In this document: in pieces, positions 1-7,944 of the stretch
Layout: each line of letters starts with the position of its first letter
Numbering within the stretch: the stretch's first letter is position 1
Origin: CAZEAN01 sp964510225
GTDB taxonomy: Bacteria; Planctomycetota; Planctomycetia; Isosphaerales; Isosphaeraceae
NCBI GenBank assembly: GCA_964510225.1
Contig: CAZEAN010000012.1
Span: forward strand, 7,855-71,854
DNA: 64,000 nt
Direction: 5' to 3'
Made by a program: the position numbers and the translations under genes
The notes under the pieces: model-generated
Seen by the model: the letters and a program-made list of their open reading frames with translations, nothing else
Database searches by the model: none
What the model was told of the DNA's origin: nothing

Positions 1-1470
1 CACCACTTCCCGAAGCGAGCCAACGTCCATCAGGGGAAAAGGCCAGAGCCGAGACATTTCCCTGATGTCCCTGGAATCTCGCAAGCTCTATTCCACTCAA
101 CACGTCCCAGAGTCGGACGGTGTTATCCCAACTTCCGGAAGCAAGTTGGCGTCCATCGGGGGAAAATACCACGGACAAGACTCTATCAGTATGCCCTTTT
201 AGAATCCCCAACTCAGCTCCACTCGTAGGATCCCAAAGTCGTATGGTGCTGTCCCAACTCCCCGTGGCGAGACGTTGGCCATCGGGGGAAAAAAAGAGTG
301 AAGATACGCAACCTTCATGGCCTGTTAACGTCCTCAGACATTTTCCCGTCCCAGGATCCCAGAGCCGAACAGTCCGGTCGAGACTTCCGGTCCCGACTTG
401 CCGACCGTCAGGAGAAAAGGTCACCGAGTGCACGCTGTCGTGATGGCCCTGGATGATGGCTTGTTCGCGACCCGTGTTGACATCCCAAAGCCGGACAGTC
501 TGATCGGCACTTGCACTCGCGAGTTGTTCTCTGCTTGGAGAAAACGCCACGGAAAAGACAGTACCCGAGTGGCCTTGAAGTTGTACTGATTCGGGCACGA
601 TGGCTGCATCCCAGATCCGTGCCGTGCGGTCGATGCCTCCCGTTGCGAGTCGTCGACCATCCGGTGAAAAAGTGGCGTCGAAAACCTCTCCGGCGTGACC
701 CCGAAGTGTGGTGAGAGCAACTCCTGTGGCCACATCCCAGAGCCTCACGGTGCTGTCAGCACTTGCGGTCGCGAGGAACTGTCCGTCGGGAGAATAAGAG
801 ACCGCAGAAATCTTCCCGATGTGTCCCATCAGCGTCGCTAGTTTGCGTCTGGTCACTGCGTCCCAGAGCAGGACAGTCCGATCGGCACTTGTGGTTGCAA
901 GCTGCTTCCCGTCTGGAGAAAAGGAGAGAGACAAGACGTCACCTGTATGTCCTCGAATCACCGCCACTTCACTTCCTGTTGCTACATCCCAGAACCGGAT
1001 GGTGTTATCCCAACTTCCACTCACCAATTGTTCGCCATTGGGAGAAAAGGAGACGCAAGCTACTTTCCCAACGTGACCGACAAGCTTGCCCAACTCTGCC
1101 CCTGTTGCGGTATCCCACAATCGGACAGTCTTGTCCCAGCTCGCCGTGGCAATCTGTTGCCCATCTGGCGAGAAAGCGATCGATAGGACGGTATTTGTGT
1201 GTCCCTCAAGGATCGCCAGTTCATGACCGGTCTCCGGATCCCAAAGCCGAGCAGTGCGATCCATGCTTGCGGTGGCGAGCCGTCGACCGTCGGGGGAGAA
1301 TGCCACCGATGCAATCCTGTCCGTATGTCCCCGGAACGTTGCTAGCTCGACCCCGTTCGTCGTGTTCCAGATCCGGACCGTATTGTCCCAACTCCCGGTC
1401 GCTAGTAATCGACCATCGGGAGAGAACGCCACGGCATGAACTTCATCTAAGTGACCACGTAGCAATCGCA
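1..1470 (-). repeat. WD40-coding tandem repeats, about 126 bp each
   Basis: Eleven complete units and the start of a twelfth can be counted in the kinase gene. Each encodes about 42 residues ending in a GH pair and carrying FSPDG and a W-D dipeptide. The units differ from each other at the DNA level but keep the same spacing. They code for blades of a beta-propeller and are not mobile or CRISPR repeats. Confidence 0.9.
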
Positions 1471-3106
1471 ACTCTGCCATGCAGGCTGCTTGGAGATAAT
1501 ACCACTCAAAGCCTCGGTGGTCGGTCTGATCTGAGTGAGAGGGAGTGAGTTCCGCCAGTCGACGTCGGACTTCCGCAAAGTTATTTGTCTCATAGTCGCG
1601 GTACGTCAGATTAATCTCTGAATTGTAATAGAGTCGCGCAAACCGCTCACGCTCATGACGCTCGGCCGACCTCGCCAGCGACAGTTCTTTATTGACATGT
1701 GTCTGGACGCCGACAATAGTCCCAAGCCCCAGCAAAAGAGCCAACAAGGCCACCGCTGCACTCGCGACGACGGTTCGGTGCCGGGTTGCCCAACGTCGGG
1801 CTTGGCGGCTCCAAGGCTCGTCGTAGGCACTCACGGGTTCGTCTGCTGTCCAACGTTCGATGTCCTCTGAGAGTGCCTGAGCTGAGGTGTGGCGATCGTC
1901 AGGATTTAACGCCATCGCGCGCAAGCAGACTGCCTCTAGTGCTAGGTCGATTGACGGATCACGTTCTCGAGGTTTGGGGAACTCACCATTTTGCACTCGA
2001 ATGAGAACTTCCGGAGTTCGCCCATCGAATGCCGCTCTACCTGTGAGCAATTCGTAGAGCGTGGCGCCCAAGTTGTACACGTCAGATGGAGGACCGACCG
2101 ATTCGAGATCCCCCCGCGCTTGCTCGGGGCTCATGTACGCTGGGGTTCCGAGTGCTTGTCCAGGCAACGTCTGCCGCGACCCACTGGAGGAAGGAGGGCT
2201 CAACACTCCCTCTTCGGAGCGTTCCGTTTCCGGAGGGCGACCAAGAGCCTTCGCGAGTCCCCAATCAACAACGAGCGTCTCTCCGTGTTTGCCGACGATA
2301 ATGTTGCTCGGCTTGATGTCGCGGTGCAATACCCCTCGACTATGAGCGTACTCAATTGCGTTGCAGACGTCCGTAAACCTTCGGAGCAGATTTCTAAGTT
2401 CCAGCGACCTGCGACTCGGATCTCCTTTAAGCGATTGATCCGAATGAAAACGATCAATCGCTTGCTTGAGCGAGCAACCTTTAACAAACCGCATCGCGTA
2501 ATAAGGCCGGCCATCCTCATCGGCACCGAGTCCATAGACGGGGACGATTCCAGGATGTTCTAAGTTACCCGTGATTTCAGCCTCGACCAGAAAGCGTTGG
2601 CGACTTATGGGATCGTCCGCGTGATGGTCAAGGATCTGCTTCAGCGCTACTTCACGGTTCAACTCGGCGTCGAATGCGACGAAAACGGCGCCGAGGTTTC
2701 CTCGGGCATGCGGGCGGAGAATCCTAAATCGTTGTGGGTCCGTTGTGGACGATCCAACGCCTTTAGCTGACGTTTCATCAGTGGAGTTGACACGCGTTGA
2801 AGAGCTAAGCGAGGAAATCGTCGCGCTCAGTGCTGTGCTGTCGAGTTCTTGGAGTGGTCGACGAGTCTGTAGAGAGCCCAGGCACTTTTCGGCTTCCCTA
2901 TTGTCTTTCTCCAAGTGGTCATCAAGGATGCTTTCGACTGCCCTGCACTGTGTGGCATCGAGATCTCCTCGTTCGATGAGATGATCACTCAGAGATCGAG
3001 TCTTGTCATGCGTCCACGCTTGGACCGTATCGGTGAGTTGGCGCTGGTCAATCAACCCATTTTGCAGGGCAAGGATCCCGAAGAGCAGATCGCGATCTGC
3101 CGACAT
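1..3106 (-). CDS. WD40-repeat Ser/Thr protein kinase, 3' end outside the window
   Basis: Membrane-bound serine/threonine kinase of the Hanks type with a C-terminal WD40 propeller. The frame is open from an ATG at 3106 to the left edge, so about 1035 residues are visible and the stop is missing. Residues 1-125 form a helical N-terminal part with no known catalytic motif. The kinase domain follows with VALK (ATP-binding Lys), HRDIKPSNI near residue 258, DWG in place of DFG, and GTPAYMSPEQA in the activation segment. A single membrane helix lies near residues 445-465, then a short coiled linker, then WD40 units from about residue 545 with repeated FSPDG and RLWD signatures. GGGAG lies 8 bases before the ATG. 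The topology puts the kinase in the cytoplasm and the propeller across the membrane. The signal and substrates are unknown. The downstream genes in the transcript are not in the window. Confidence 0.93.
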   Translation of the reverse strand, partial: MSADRDLLFGILALQNGLIDQRQLTDTVQAWTHDKTRSLSDHLIERGDLDATQCRAVESILDDHLEKDNREAEKCLGSLQTRRPLQELDSTALSATISSLSSSTRVNSTDETSAKGVGSSTTDPQRFRILRPHARGNLGAVFVAFDAELNREVALKQILDHHADDPISRQRFLVEAEITGNLEHPGIVPVYGLGADEDGRPYYAMRFVKGCSLKQAIDRFHSDQSLKGDPSRRSLELRNLLRRFTDVCNAIEYAHSRGVLHRDIKPSNIIVGKHGETLVVDWGLAKALGRPPETERSEEGVLSPPSSSGSRQTLPGQALGTPAYMSPEQARGDLESVGPPSDVYNLGATLYELLTGRAAFDGRTPEVLIRVQNGEFPKPRERDPSIDLALEAVCLRAMALNPDDRHTSAQALSEDIERWTADEPVSAYDEPWSRQARRWATRHRTVVASAAVALLALLLGLGTIVGVQTHVNKELSLARSAERHERERFARLYYNSEINLTYRDYETNNFAEVRRRLAELTPSHSDQTDHRGFEWYYLQAACMAELRLLRGHLDEVHAVAFSPDGRLLATGSWDNTVRIWNTTNGVELATFRGHTDRIASVAFSPDGRRLATASMDRTARLWDPETGHELAILEGHTNTVLSIAFSPDGQQIATASWDKTVRLWDTATGAELGKLVGHVGKVACVSFSPNGEQLVSGSWDNTIRFWDVATGSEVAVIRGHTGDVLSLSFSPDGKQLATTSADRTVLLWDAVTRRKLATLMGHIGKISAVSYSPDGQFLATASADSTVRLWDVATGVALTTLRGHAGEVFDATFSPDGRRLATGGIDRTARIWDAAIVPESVQLQGHSGTVFSVAFSPSREQLASASADQTVRLWDVNTGREQAIIQGHHDSVHSVTFSPDGRQVGTGSLDRTVRLWDPGTGKCLRTLTGHEGCVSSLFFSPDGQRLATGSWDSTIRLWDPTSGAELGILKGHTDRVLSVVFSPDGRQLASGSWDNTVRLWDVLSGIELARFQGHQGNVSALAFSPDGRWLASGSG

Positions 3107-3131
3107 GGGCAGACTCCCAAGAGTTGCTATT

Positions 3132-3179
3132 TCACACGCTCATGGAGCACGAGGGTCACACGCTCATGGAGCACGAGGC
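3132..3179 (-). repeat. Two tandem 24-bp repeats upstream of the kinase gene
   Basis: Two head-to-tail copies (3132-3155 and 3156-3179) are identical except for the last base. They lie 25-73 bases before the kinase ATG. Each copy on the minus strand contains ATGAGCGTGTGA, a complete four-codon ORF (M-S-V-stop). Each also contains the short inverted repeat GCTC-ATG-GAGC. The repeat could be a leader mini-ORF pair, a regulator-binding site, or a chance duplication. The sequence alone does not decide. Confidence 0.6.
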
Positions 3180-3339
3180 GGCTGGGAAAGATGATATGAT
3201 CCTAACCCAGAATCTTGGCGTCGTACACGATTGATGACCCTATTCGGCATCGAACTTGGTCAGAGTCAATGGATTCTCTTGGATCAAAGAACCGTAGGAG
3301 ATTCGAGATAATCCATCGTCTTCGGGGCTGAACGGAGCG

Positions 3340-4503
3340 TTATCGAACGATTCTTTCACGGAGATTCGAAATCGCGATTCGTTGAGAAGTGTTAGTATCT
3401 TCGATCTCGGCAGGGATGCGTTCTGGTTGGTATTCGCTAATATAATAATGCCGGGTTGTCTGGTGGCGGGTTTCAGCGTGGGACATCAGAATCGCACAGA
3501 CTGCTTCAGTAAACGCCACCGCGCCGTCGATTGCTAAGTGATGGGGATCAAAAAACGCGCTCTCGGGATAGTCGACCGTCCGACTATCGAGAATGACGAC
3601 GTGGGAATAACGCTTGAGGATTGCCTTCATAAATCGGCTGTAGTCTTCGTCGAACCCACTCCGACGACATTCTTCCCCGAGTCCAGACGAGACGGGGGTG
3701 ATGACCCAATAAACTGGAATCTCATGCTCGCCGGCAAGTTTCAAGAAACGGTCAACATAAGACAGCGCAATAAAGTGAAACTGAGTATCCGGGTAATTCA
3801 AGGCACGCCACTGGTTGAAATCATAGTCGGAGGAGTCGAACGTCGGCGGCATCATTTGTCCGCCACGGTTGACCCTCCAATTACGATGGAAGAACCCTTT
3901 GTTGTAGCGACGCGAAGGATCATCCCCTGTCAAACAACTCACCGTCATCGCCCGAAGATTGAGACGATTCCGAGCCACTGGAAGAAGGGTCCGGGTCACG
4001 AATGCACCGAGAAGTTCGGGGTTCCCTGTGGAGAGTCCAAGATCAAGCGATTCACTCAAGTTGGTTAAGTGAGGTGATAACTCGATGGCATCTCGGGGCG
4101 AACTTCGGAGAAATTGTGGGAAATAGTTGACCAGAATCATCTCAGGCTTGTGACCTTGGTCGATCACCCGACGGAGCAAGAAGTAGCTTGCCGACGCTTG
4201 GCCGCCCACAAGCGAAAAGTTATAGGCAGATTTGCCCAAGCGTTGTTCGATGATCTGCGGAGCAAGTGCAAGCTTGAGTTGGCTATCGCCGAAGCAGAGA
4301 ACTTCAGATCCCGCAGCATCGGCCTCAAAAACTGCTTGCGACGTGATCATCCAATTCCATTGAAACTCGTTGAGGATGTCGAGCGAAGAAGATTCAATCA
4401 TAAACTCCACAAGCCCAATCACCATTAGCGCGACCAAGAGGCCGACGGGAATCCGTCGGAACAGCGCGAAGCGATGAGAACGGTTCTCGTTGTGATCGGT
4501 CAC
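3340..4503 (-). CDS. Membrane-anchored SGNH/GDSL-fold protein (DUF1574-like)
   Basis: Probable SGNH-fold hydrolase or sugar O-acyl-modifying protein tethered to the inner membrane. The chosen GTG start at 4503 is preceded by AAGGAGG at a good distance; a longer TTG-initiated form (4542) has no such site. The product is 387 residues. One membrane helix (IPVGLLVALMVIGLVEFMI) lies near residues 18-36, followed by an extracytoplasmic domain. The block I motif reads CFGDSQ, with Gln where GDSL enzymes have Leu, and a DPHHLA segment near the C-terminus supplies the Asp-x-x-His pair, so the Ser-Asp-His triad seems intact. It lies 93 bp downstream of fabF and 233 bp upstream of the kinase start. Substrate unknown. 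The family assignment is from motifs and fold pattern only. Confidence 0.7.
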   Translation of the reverse strand: MTDHNENRSHRFALFRRIPVGLLVALMVIGLVEFMIESSSLDILNEFQWNWMITSQAVFEADAAGSEVLCFGDSQLKLALAPQIIEQRLGKSAYNFSLVGGQASASYFLLRRVIDQGHKPEMILVNYFPQFLRSSPRDAIELSPHLTNLSESLDLGLSTGNPELLGAFVTRTLLPVARNRLNLRAMTVSCLTGDDPSRRYNKGFFHRNWRVNRGGQMMPPTFDSSDYDFNQWRALNYPDTQFHFIALSYVDRFLKLAGEHEIPVYWVITPVSSGLGEECRRSGFDEDYSRFMKAILKRYSHVVILDSRTVDYPESAFFDPHHLAIDGAVAFTEAVCAILMSHAETRHQTTRHYYISEYQPERIPAEIEDTNTSQRIAISNLRERIVR

Positions 4504-4596
4504 GGCGGGCCTCCTTACATACGCCGTTTTAAAATCGATCAATAAAGCTCGTTGATTCTTAAACTAGAGTTATTTCATGCATATCGAATCAGCAAG

Positions 4597-5841
4597 CTAG
4601 ACTCGACCGATGAGGAGACTGGCGTTATGGCCTCCAAAGCCGAAACTATTTGACATCACCCGATCGACCCGGACTTCGCGTGCTTCATGTGGGATGTAGT
4701 CGAGATCACAACCCTCGCCCGGTTGGTCAAGGTTGATTGTCGGAGGAAGCACACCATGCCGGATCGCAAGTGCCGAGGCGATCAGTTCGACTCCACCGGA
4801 GGCCCCAAGTAAGTGACCCAGGTGGCTCTTCGTACTTGAGACCAGGAGACCCTTTTTGGCATAGTCGCCAAAGAGGGTTTTCATAGCGCGAGTCTCGGCG
4901 AGATCACCAAGGGGCGTACTCGTACCGTGGGCGTTGATGTAGCCGACATCGGTCGGATGACATCCCGCGTCGTTAAGGCATATCTTCATTGCCCGATACG
5001 CACCACGACCTTCTTCATCCGGTGCCGTAATGTGCGTCCCGTCGGCTGACATACCGTATCCAAGGACTTCAGCATAGACATTGGCTGATCTTGCCCGGGC
5101 CACTTCTTCTGCCTCAAGGATCAGAATGCCTGCCCCTTCAGAGAGGACAAAACCGTCACGGTCTTGATCAAAGGGCCGACTCGCGGTCGTCGGGCTATCA
5201 TTCTTGGTCGAGAGCGCTCGCATCGAGGCGAACCCACCGAGTCCCATGTGAGTAATCGCCGCCTCACTACCACCCGTGATCATCAGGTCGGCCCAGCCTT
5301 CCTGAATCATCTTATAAGCATCCCCGATTGCATTTGCGGCACTCGCACAGGCGGTTGCCATTGCCGATGCCGGTCCCTGGAGGCCGTACTTGATTGAAAG
5401 CTGTCCGGTGGCGGCATTGACCATCAGCTTCGGGATCGTAAACGCGCTGATCCGTCCTGGACCTTTCTCAATGAAGTTCCGATATTGCTCTTCGAACTCA
5501 TTGAGACCACCGATACCGGATCCGATGAAAACGCCGGAACGATCTAAGGGTATTGGAGGATTCGTAAAGTCAAGCCCCGCGTCTTTGACCGCTTCATCAC
5601 CGGCGACAAGGGCAAACTGAGCAAACCGGTCGAGTCGCCGGGCCTCTTTGACGCCGAAGAGTGCGGCAGGATCCCAATCGCGGACCTGTCCTCCGAAGTG
5701 GACCTTGAAGGCAGTTGTGTCGAAGAGGGTGAGTTGACCGACACCGCTCCGACCTTCGAGGAGGCCAGACCAAAACGATTTAACATCATGACCGAGTCCG
5801 GTGACGACACCGATCCCCGTGATGAAAACGCGACGTGACAT
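4597..5841 (-). CDS. fabF: 3-oxoacyl-[acyl-carrier-protein] synthase II
   Basis: Condensing enzyme of type II fatty-acid synthesis. It joins malonyl-ACP to acyl-ACP with loss of CO2, in the cytosol. The 414-residue length is typical of the family. The catalytic triad is visible: Cys165 in TACASAANAIGDA, His305 in NAHGTSTPLGD and His340 in STKSHLGHLLGASG, and the C-terminal NSFGFGGHNA segment is present. The ATG start is the only good one near the conserved N-terminus (RRVFITGIGVVTGLG). It follows acpP by 159 bp on the same strand, the usual acpP-fabF order. Confidence 0.98.
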   Translation of the reverse strand: MSRRVFITGIGVVTGLGHDVKSFWSGLLEGRSGVGQLTLFDTTAFKVHFGGQVRDWDPAALFGVKEARRLDRFAQFALVAGDEAVKDAGLDFTNPPIPLDRSGVFIGSGIGGLNEFEEQYRNFIEKGPGRISAFTIPKLMVNAATGQLSIKYGLQGPASAMATACASAANAIGDAYKMIQEGWADLMITGGSEAAITHMGLGGFASMRALSTKNDSPTTASRPFDQDRDGFVLSEGAGILILEAEEVARARSANVYAEVLGYGMSADGTHITAPDEEGRGAYRAMKICLNDAGCHPTDVGYINAHGTSTPLGDLAETRAMKTLFGDYAKKGLLVSSTKSHLGHLLGASGGVELIASALAIRHGVLPPTINLDQPGEGCDLDYIPHEAREVRVDRVMSNSFGFGGHNASLLIGRV

Positions 5842-6000
5842 GACAGCTCGATTCGATTCCGGGACCGGTTCGGAATAATGATTCCGAAGACTCTCGATCT
5901 AGGACGGCGGGATCAATACGACTACCGAGTCTTCCCGACTCTAAACGCTTCCTTAGAGAAGGAAGTAGCCATCGTCTTACCAAAGAATTGGGACGAACAG

Positions 6001-6237
6001 TTATTGATTCGAGTTCTCTTCGATATAATCAATCGCCTGTCCGACATTTTGAATCTTCTCAGCCTGTTCGTCAGGAATCTGGATATCGAACTCTTCCTCA
6101 AACTCCATCACGAGTTCGACGGTGTCGAGTGAGTCGGCACCGAGGTCTTTCACGAATTCTGTTTCGCGAGTGATTTGGTCTTTTGCGTAACCCATCTGCT
6201 CACTTACGATCTCGATCACTCGTTCTTCGACAGACAC
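6001..6237 (-). CDS. acpP: Acyl carrier protein
   Basis: Small acidic carrier protein (78 residues) that holds growing acyl chains on a 4'-phosphopantetheine arm. The attachment serine is Ser36 in GADSLDTVELVM, the hallmark ACP motif. Acidic helices follow the Ser (EFEEEFDIQIPD). The start is a GTG at 6237, preceded by AAGGAGG six bases upstream, the strongest ribosome binding site in this cluster. That fits the high expression expected of ACP. It lies between fabG (309 bp upstream) and fabF (159 bp downstream). Confidence 0.98.
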   Translation of the reverse strand: MSVEERVIEIVSEQMGYAKDQITRETEFVKDLGADSLDTVELVMEFEEEFDIQIPDEQAEKIQNVGQAIDYIEENSNQ

Positions 6238-6546
6238 GAGGAACCTCCTTGGTCGGAATCTATATCAATGATCGCCGATCGTTCGATCGTGATTGTTTTG
6301 AGACCCCAAAAGGGTAGTCGATACAATCAGTACGAGCCGAACATCAGCAAACGTCAATAGAAAACGGACTCGACGACCGGGCAGAGCGGGATGGCCGCGA
6401 GTCGTTGCCAAGGTCGAGAAGTCGAGGGTAGCGCCATTGATCGATCAACCCTGAGGGCAACACCTTATCACTCCCTGAACCGATTGTCTACGCGTCAATC
6501 TGACTCAAGAACGAGTGAGGGTCTTCGCTCCTCAGGATCAATCGAA
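6238..6546. other. fabG-acpP intergenic region (309 bp)
   Basis: No gene is supported here. The AAGGAGG ribosome binding site of acpP sits at its left end. The length would allow a separate acpP promoter on the minus strand, but no convincing -35/-10 pair could be picked out by eye. A TTGACG at about 6350 on the minus strand lacks a well-spaced -10 box. Confidence 0.5.
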
Positions 6547-7323
6547 CTAGGCCGTCATTCCGCCATCAACTGCGATCACCTGACCTGTGAGATATCGAGC
6601 CCCGGCGCCACAGAGATAGCAAACGAGGTCGGCGATATCCTCGGGTTGGCCGAACCGCTTCATTGGTACATGATCTTTGACCACCTCTTTGATCTTGTCG
6701 GGAAGCACATCTGTCATATCGGTTTCGATGAACCCCGGCGCTACTGCATTAACCGTAATATTCCTCGAGGCCAGCTCCTTAGCGACGGTTCTGGTGAAGC
6801 CAACTAATCCAGCTTTGCTTGCGGAGTAATTCGCTTGACCTGGATTGCCGACCAATCCTGCAACGCTTGAGATGTTGACGATCCTTCCATAACGCTTGCG
6901 CATCATGAGCATTCCGACCGCCTTCGTCATGTAGAAGGGTCCGAAGAGATTGGTCTCAAGGACATCACGGAACGATTCGTCCTCCATCCGGAGCATCAAC
7001 GAATCCTTGGTAATACCGGCATTGTTGACAAGGACATGAATTGTCTCAAATTTCGCTTCGACCTCGCTCACAATCCGCTCGACGTCTTCCGGCTTGGAAA
7101 CACTTCCTGCGAAAGGCTCGATGACGCCTCCAGCAGACCGGATCGCTTCGATCGTGCCACTCAAGCCCTCAACAGAACGGGCTACTGCCGCGATTGTCGC
7201 ACCGGATCGAGCGAGCCGCTCCGCGATCGCCCGGCCAATCCCTCGAGAAGCGCCCGTGACGAGTGCAACTTGTCCTGAGAGGTCGACAGTACATCCATTT
7301 GCAGGAGATTCAGCATGAGCCAT
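6547..7323 (-). CDS. fabG: 3-oxoacyl-[acyl-carrier-protein] reductase
   Basis: NADPH-dependent short-chain dehydrogenase that reduces 3-oxoacyl-ACP to 3-hydroxyacyl-ACP. The product is 258 residues, with the cofactor motif TGASRGIG at 23-30, NNAG near 100-103, catalytic Ser near 152, and Tyr166/Lys170 in YSASK. The C-terminus (YLTGQVIAVDGGMTA) is typical of FabG. The N-terminus is about 12 residues longer than usual before the first beta strand, and no better start was found. Its place directly before acpP and fabF supports FabG over other SDRs. Confidence 0.96.
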   Translation of the reverse strand: MAHAESPANGCTVDLSGQVALVTGASRGIGRAIAERLARSGATIAAVARSVEGLSGTIEAIRSAGGVIEPFAGSVSKPEDVERIVSEVEAKFETIHVLVNNAGITKDSLMLRMEDESFRDVLETNLFGPFYMTKAVGMLMMRKRYGRIVNISSVAGLVGNPGQANYSASKAGLVGFTRTVAKELASRNITVNAVAPGFIETDMTDVLPDKIKEVVKDHVPMKRFGQPEDIADLVCYLCGAGARYLTGQVIAVDGGMTA

Positions 7324-7479
7324 TCCGAGTGCAACTCCCTGTCGAGGTTGGCGATCCGTCTCCGAAGTCCCACCCGCTCAAAACACAGCATGCGGGTCAG
7401 ATCAATAGACGTTGTTATAAACCTCTCCCTCGGGAACGATCAACCCCAATCGATCCCTGAGTGTTTAAGGGAAAGTCCG

Positions 7480-7917
7480 TTATTGAGACTCGGTCTCCAG
7501 CCGTGCGACCGCACGTCGATAGCGAGCGAGGCGCCGTTCCGTGGCCTCGGTGATCCTCGAGAGTCGGGTCACGTCTAGGTTGTCGGCGAGATCGGCTAGT
7601 TTGACTTCTCGAGCGATCGGATTCCGAGCGATCTGCTCGATATACGTTTCATAATCATCCTGAGGCCCATGCGTAAGGAGTTCGACTGCTTCGATTACCT
7701 CGTCCGTGTAACCGAATTGACGAAGGTCATTCAGCGTAACCTCCGTATCCTCAACCACATCATGGAGCAGCGCAACCTGCCTTGTAGTAAGCTCCTTGAC
7801 TCGGAGCATCACACGGATCGGGTGGAGGATGTACGGTTCTCCTGCCTTATCGACTTGGCCTTGGTGAGCCTGAGCTACAAGGACGATTGTCTCTTCTAAG
7901 GTTGGCACTGGATCCAT
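7480..7917 (-). CDS. HD-domain phosphohydrolase, RelA/SpoT (MESH1-like) type
   Basis: A 145-residue single-domain protein matching the hydrolase half of RelA/SpoT enzymes, which removes the 3'-pyrophosphate of (p)ppGpp. Motifs in order: AHQGQVDKAGEPYILHP (first His region), ALLHDVVEDT (metal-binding His-Asp plus the Glu-Asp pair), and VKLADLADNL (late Asp and Asn). There is no synthetase, TGS or ACT domain. The Arg normally found after GQ-x in the first motif is Asp here, so substrate preference may differ from classical ppGpp hydrolases. The gene starts 27 bp after the FG-GAP gene stops and lies 156 bp before fabG. A function in alarmone control of lipid synthesis is inference. Confidence 0.8.
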   Translation of the reverse strand: MDPVPTLEETIVLVAQAHQGQVDKAGEPYILHPIRVMLRVKELTTRQVALLHDVVEDTEVTLNDLRQFGYTDEVIEAVELLTHGPQDDYETYIEQIARNPIAREVKLADLADNLDVTRLSRITEATERRLARYRRAVARLETESQ

Positions 7918-7944
7918 CGCAAACTACCCAATCTTCTTGAATCT

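Noticed and set aside
1..1470. Regularly spaced DNA repeats that could suggest a CRISPR array or satellite
   Set aside because: The spacing of about 126 bp, the reading frame and the WD40 consensus show that they are protein-coding blades.
763..1548. Long plus-strand open frame (261 codons) opposite the WD40 region
   Set aside because: It is antisense to the repeat-coding part of the kinase gene; its product is Arg/Pro-rich with no motif, as expected of a repeat shadow.
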